Shown one piece after another: positions 60,227 to 64,000 of a stretch of DNA of 64,000 bases. This stretch comes from Duganella sp. Root336D2 (GTDB taxonomy: Bacteria > Pseudomonadota > Gammaproteobacteria > Burkholderiales > Burkholderiaceae_D), in NCBI RefSeq assembly GCF_001425005.1, contig NZ_LMDB01000038.1, positions 200,978 through 264,977 of the forward strand, read 5' to 3'. The position numbers were made by a program, and so were the translations under genes. The notes beneath the pieces are model-generated. The model saw only the letters and a list, made by a program, of their open reading frames with translations. It searched no databases and had not been told where the DNA came from. Each line of letters starts with the position of its first letter. Positions within the stretch are counted from its first letter, which is position 1.

Positions 60227-61583
60227 AGTCGTTATTACTGTAAAGAACCTGAGCAAGAGCTATCACATTTACGAGCAACCCCGTGACCGCTTAAAACAGT
60301 TCGTTCTTCCTTCTCTCCAAGGGCTGGTCGGTATGACGCGAAAGCGCTATTACCGTGATTTCTGGGCACTGCGCGATATCTCGTTCGAAGTGCGCCGTGG
60401 TGAGACCATCGGGGTATTGGGGCGTAATGGTTCGGGTAAATCGACCTTGCTGCAAATGATTGCTGGCACACTTACACCCTCATCTGGCCAAGTAGCAATT
60501 GGCGGCAAGATTACGGCACTGCTCGAACTTGGGGCTGGCTTCAACCCGGAATTTACAGGCCGTGAAAACGTCTTTCTGAACGCGGCCATCTTTGGGTTGC
60601 AACGCGAGCAAATTGAACAGAAGTTCGAAGAGATCGCGGCATTCGCTGATATCGGTGAATTCATCGAGCAGCCTGTCAAGACTTATAGCAGCGGTATGTA
60701 TGCGCGCCTGGCGTTTGCAGTTGCAACTGCACTGGATCCTGAAATCCTCGTGGTTGATGAGATCTTGTCCGTTGGCGACGTGTTCTTTCAAGCCCGTTGC
60801 ATGCGCAAGCTGGATGAATTCCGCGAGCGTGGCGGAACCGTATTCTTCGTCACGCATGACACGTACTCGGTGGAACGGATCTGTACTCGTGCCATTGTGT
60901 TAGACAAAGGGCAGAAGGTGTTCGAGGGGGGAACAGCCGATGCGGTGAATGTGTATTACAAGATGAGCCGGGAAGAGCCGACTGTAGCGGCGGCATCGGT
61001 TGTCGCCGGGCAGAAGGATATTGCAGCCCAGTCAGCAGCGGCGATTGCGATGCCCGCTGCTGAGCCTGTGCCCGTTCGCCGTGACCACGTCGTGGATGAT
61101 GGGACCGCCTATATTGAACAGGTTTACGTTCTTAATGCCCATGGTGAGTCCAGCTTGAATTACACAGTTGGCGAGTGGTTGACAGTGAAATTGAACGTGC
61201 TCTTCTCGGCAGATTACGATCAGATCGATTTCGGGGTCGGTATTCGTGATCGCTCTGGCACTCTGATTGGCGGGGCACACACTTTCTATTCCGGGAACCC
61301 GGTTGGGCCGGTTCGCGCGGGCGAGCGTCGTTTGTTGACCGCACGTATCAAGGCCGAACTGATGCCTGGTGAGTACCTCCTCATCGCTGGCATTGCGCAA
61401 CATGATTCACTGCAAAGTTATCGGGAGTGTTACGGCCTGTACGACTTCACTGCGATCTCTATCACTGGAAACCGCAAGTTCTGGGGGGCAGTCCGACTCC
61501 CGGCCGAAATCGAAGCCGCCGGCGCCATCGCTGGCGTCGATGTCGGCCAGCACGCCGTTGAAGCGCTCTCGTCTACGAACTAA
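60216..61583 (+). CDS. wzt: Polysaccharide ABC exporter ATPase with C-terminal carbohydrate-binding domain
   Basis: A 455-residue ATPase. The ABC domain (1 to about 250) has GVLGRNGSGKSTLL, the signature YSSGMYARLAFA and Walker B ILVVDEILSVGD, with a His in FVTHDTYS. After a Pro/Ala-rich linker, residues about 310-440 form a Wzt C-terminal domain (LNYTVGEWLTVKLNVLFSAD, TFYSGN, LMPGEYLLIAGIAQHDS). In ABC-dependent O-antigen systems such a domain reads the modified non-reducing end of the finished chain. It is followed 12 bases on by the methyltransferase/glycosyltransferase fusion, a fitting partner. Confidence 0.93.
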   Translation: MSSEVVITVKNLSKSYHIYEQPRDRLKQFVLPSLQGLVGMTRKRYYRDFWALRDISFEVRRGETIGVLGRNGSGKSTLLQMIAGTLTPSSGQVAIGGKITALLELGAGFNPEFTGRENVFLNAAIFGLQREQIEQKFEEIAAFADIGEFIEQPVKTYSSGMYARLAFAVATALDPEILVVDEILSVGDVFFQARCMRKLDEFRERGGTVFFVTHDTYSVERICTRAIVLDKGQKVFEGGTADAVNVYYKMSREEPTVAAASVVAGQKDIAAQSAAAIAMPAAEPVPVRRDHVVDDGTAYIEQVYVLNAHGESSLNYTVGEWLTVKLNVLFSADYDQIDFGVGIRDRSGTLIGGAHTFYSGNPVGPVRAGERRLLTARIKAELMPGEYLLIAGIAQHDSLQSYRECYGLYDFTAISITGNRKFWGAVRLPAEIEAAGAIAGVDVGQHAVEALSSTN

Positions 61584-61595
61584 ATCCTATCAAGA

Positions 61596-64000
61596 ATGAC
61601 CAAATTTAACTTCCCATCGGAATCTATCCGTGTGCGCAAGGTGAAATCCTTGCAGCCAGATGTACGCCTTGCGACGCCTGAACAGCATTTTGGCAGCAAT
61701 GGCATGTCCAGAGAAATCAATGCTCTCTACGCGGATACGCCAAGTAACAATGTAATGTGGCAGCCAGATGTGTATGCCGAAGCGCGTATTTTGGCCGAAA
61801 AGAGCGGTATTAAGCGTATTGTCGACGTAGGTTGTGGCAACGGAGAGAAACTGGTGCACTACTTCCCAGCGGAAGAGTTCAACACCGTCGGGCTCGATTT
61901 CCATGGTTCTCTGGAATTGGCGTCAACTACATTCCCCGGTGCACGTTGGGTCGAATGCGATCTGAACTCGAGCGGAGATTTGGCACGGGTGTTTGGGGAT
62001 TTGGATCCTGACGAGCCTGTCTTGTTGATTCTGTCTGATGTGATCGAACATATTCCTGATCCGCGCTTGTTGCTTGCTCAGTTGCGCACTGTGCTGATGC
62101 GACATTTGACAAACCGGTTGGTTGTATCGACTCCTGATCGCCACGTCATGGATTACGCTTCGTATGGCACTACTCCTGAAAATCGCGCGCATGTGCGGGA
62201 GTGGACGCACGAAGAGCTAGCATCGTTCTGCGAGGCAGCGGGCTTCCAGGTTGAGCGCTGCGGTCATACGCGGGCTAATCAGTTCGATGAGAAGTTCAGC
62301 ACGATTTATATCGAGCTTCGCTGTGAACCGACGCGCTACCTAGCCTTCCTCAAGGCCGCCGGCTTGCTGCACTGTGGCGTGCAGCCAAAGCACTTGTTGC
62401 TGACCTCTGAATATGCAGGCCTACACAACACGGGCGGAATTGGTACGTTTGTTGCAGAACAGCGCTCGACCTATGGGTTGGATAATACGCTGTGCCTCTT
62501 CATAGGAAACCAGGAAGGGCTGGACGAGAATTTGTTCCGACGTCTTGAACTCATTCGCCCACAGCATCTCGTTGATAAGAATGACTTGTCATTGCCAGTT
62601 GAAGACCTGGCTCTCAAGGCTACGCTTCAGTTGATGTTCTATTTCCCGAATATCACGAAGATCGAATATGCGGACTATCAAGGCATGGGGGCACGACTTG
62701 CTCAGGCTAAGCGCGCCAGTCTGCTTCCGCCGTCGGTTCAACTGATCGTGCATTGCCACGGGTCGACTCACTATTTGGAAAATGCTAACCAAAACTGGTT
62801 TGGGCTTTCGCATTTCCAAGTAGCCGAGCGGGAAAAGATCTCTATTGAGAACGCTGACCGTATCGTGTTCCCGACGAAATTCTTGCACGACCTTTACCAC
62901 GAAACGGGAATCGAAATGACTGGCGAGCAGATCGTCCGTCTGCGCTACCCGTACCACTATGAAGAAGCTGAGATCGAGCCAACCGAGCCAATCGATACCA
63001 TAGTTTTCTTCGGGAAGCGCTCCGCCATGAAGGGATACCCACTCTTCCTTGGAGCGATGTCCGTGGACGGCGGCCAGCTACAGAAGCTTGGAATTAAACG
63101 AATAGTATTCATTGGCCCGAAAGTCAATGAGGCGCCTGAAGAGACAGCGCGTTTGGAAGCGCTGCGCACCTGCTTCGAAGTGCTCGAGTTCACTTCCCTA
63201 AGCCGTGACGCGGCTATGGACAAGCTTCGCAGTTATGCAAAAAACGCCTTCTGCGTGATGCCGTATCTCGGGGACAACCATCCATATGCAATGCTTGATG
63301 TTACCTTCGCCGGCGTTTTGCCATTGATGTTGCGGGCCGGCGGGGTGGGCGAGATGTATTCTGAACCATTTGACGGAATCCTGCTCGCTGACCCGACTGA
63401 GGCCTCGCTGTTGTCCGCCATGAGGAATCTTGCCAAGCTGCCGGTGGATGAAGTGCACCGATTGCGCGTGAATTTCATGGCCAACATGGTGGAGACCCAA
63501 GCGGCCATTAATGAAGCGGTTGAAGAATTTGGGGAATCCGTCGTTCCTCCGGCAGTTCAGCTTCCAGCCGGGAATGCCAGTGTCATCGTACCAGTGTTTA
63601 ACACCGAGCTTCGATTCATCAGCGACCTTATCTTCGGCCTGAACAATCAGAGCAAATCGCCCGCTGAAGTGATTTTTATTGATGATGCATCGAAGCCTGG
63701 CTACGCAAGCCAACTCGAGGAATTAGTGCAACGTGAATTGCGTCTGCCATACCGCATCATTAGCCATCCGACGAACAAAGGGCTGTCAGGTGCGCGAAAT
63801 ACTGGCCTGAACGCGGCCAATACCGAATATGTCATCAATGTGGACTCCGACGATGTTCCGTTGAATGACTTCGTTCGCAACATCGTTCGATTGCTCGACG
63901 CCGAGCCCCGTTGTGCGGCGGCAGTACCATATCTGAAAGCGTTTGACGAAGAAGCCGATTTTAATGAGCAGGTGTTCGGTGGTTACATCTATCGCCCGCT
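61596..64000 (+). CDS. Methyltransferase/GT-B/GT-A fusion protein (partial, runs off the window)
   Basis: An open frame from ATG 61596 to the window end (at least 801 residues, no stop). Three parts are visible. Residues about 60-200 form a SAM methyltransferase (VDVGCGNGEKL near 76, ILSDVIEHIPDP near 145). From about 265 comes a GT-B-like glycosyltransferase (LLLTSEYAGLHNTGGIGTFV, HCHGSTHYLEN, FFGKRSAMKGYPLFLGAM). From about 660 comes a GT2 glycosyltransferase (NASVIVPVFNTEL, FIDDAS, GLSGARNTGL, NVDSDD). It lies 12 bases after wzt. It probably builds and methylates the polysaccharide end read by Wzt. Composition is AT-rich compared with the rest of the window. Confidence 0.85.
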   Translation, partial: MTKFNFPSESIRVRKVKSLQPDVRLATPEQHFGSNGMSREINALYADTPSNNVMWQPDVYAEARILAEKSGIKRIVDVGCGNGEKLVHYFPAEEFNTVGLDFHGSLELASTTFPGARWVECDLNSSGDLARVFGDLDPDEPVLLILSDVIEHIPDPRLLLAQLRTVLMRHLTNRLVVSTPDRHVMDYASYGTTPENRAHVREWTHEELASFCEAAGFQVERCGHTRANQFDEKFSTIYIELRCEPTRYLAFLKAAGLLHCGVQPKHLLLTSEYAGLHNTGGIGTFVAEQRSTYGLDNTLCLFIGNQEGLDENLFRRLELIRPQHLVDKNDLSLPVEDLALKATLQLMFYFPNITKIEYADYQGMGARLAQAKRASLLPPSVQLIVHCHGSTHYLENANQNWFGLSHFQVAEREKISIENADRIVFPTKFLHDLYHETGIEMTGEQIVRLRYPYHYEEAEIEPTEPIDTIVFFGKRSAMKGYPLFLGAMSVDGGQLQKLGIKRIVFIGPKVNEAPEETARLEALRTCFEVLEFTSLSRDAAMDKLRSYAKNAFCVMPYLGDNHPYAMLDVTFAGVLPLMLRAGGVGEMYSEPFDGILLADPTEASLLSAMRNLAKLPVDEVHRLRVNFMANMVETQAAINEAVEEFGESVVPPAVQLPAGNASVIVPVFNTELRFISDLIFGLNNQSKSPAEVIFIDDASKPGYASQLEELVQRELRLPYRIISHPTNKGLSGARNTGLNAANTEYVINVDSDDVPLNDFVRNIVRLLDAEPRCAAAVPYLKAFDEEADFNEQVFGGYIYRP

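Overview
The window looks like chromosomal DNA of a high-GC betaproteobacterium, most likely Burkholderiales/Oxalobacteraceae (Massilia, Duganella or Janthinobacterium type). I infer this from strong G/C third-position bias, the mix of families (DUF3016, DUF2058, Host_attach, REC-DUF3369-HD-GYP, propeller histidine kinases, many GGDEF/EAL proteins) and Tat/lipoprotein-rich secreted enzymes. No rRNA, tRNA, CRISPR array, integrase or transposase was seen. No gene-free stretch exceeds about 300 bases; the larger gaps hold terminators, palindromes and promoters, described below.

Layout. 0-6 kb: a soluble GAF-GAF histidine kinase, two coupled secreted proteins of unknown function (with a frameshifted small secreted ORF in front), and an HD-GYP response regulator. 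6-13.4 kb: Nei-type glycosylase, GNAT, a Tat-exported PhoX-like phosphatase behind a candidate Pho box, a large perfect palindrome, a DUF3016 protein, a thioesterase, a lipoprotein sugar dehydrogenase, and a dienelactone hydrolase/Host_attach pair. 13.5-21.1 kb: a CHASE-PAS-GGDEF-EAL protein, a secreted M28 peptidase, an SDR, and a DeaD helicase with two DbpA-type RNA-binding domains. 21.1-24.3 kb: a palindromic repeat cluster, then a tightly coupled trio (alpha/beta hydrolase, polynucleotide-kinase-like P-loop protein, Thg1-like 3'-5' polymerase) and a GNAT/MazG pair. 24.3-30 kb: M1 aminopeptidase, membrane GGDEF-EAL protein, CsgG-like lipoprotein.

30-40 kb: a minus-strand, seven-gene, largely overlapping operon (chloroperoxidase-like hydrolase, catalase, isochorismatase-like hydrolase, XapX protein, YtcJ-type amidohydrolase, DoxX, DUF1275). 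It is bracketed by a propeller HisKA_3 kinase upstream and a NarL-type response regulator at its far end, which by class could form a split two-component system controlling it. 40-51.6 kb: secreted and housekeeping genes (TPR protein, NTF2-like, CAP domain, DUF2058, secreted cyanophycinase-like, GST, penicillin/AHL acylase), a coiled-coil protein, an MCP and a PAS-GGDEF cyclase.

51.7-64 kb: a surface-polysaccharide locus that is visibly more AT-rich than the rest: galU, two paralogous GT2 glycosyltransferases, rmlBDAC, galE, the ABC exporter wzm/wzt (Wzt with a C-terminal carbohydrate-binding domain), and a giant methyltransferase/GT-B/GT-A fusion that runs off the end. This is the layout of an ABC-transporter-dependent, rhamnose-containing O-antigen whose end may be capped by methylation and recognised by Wzt.

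Most unusual candidates: the kinase/Thg1-like pair, the trifunctional methyltransferase-glycosyltransferase behind Wzt, the split two-component system around the stress operon, the double-RBD DeaD, and two large palindromic elements.
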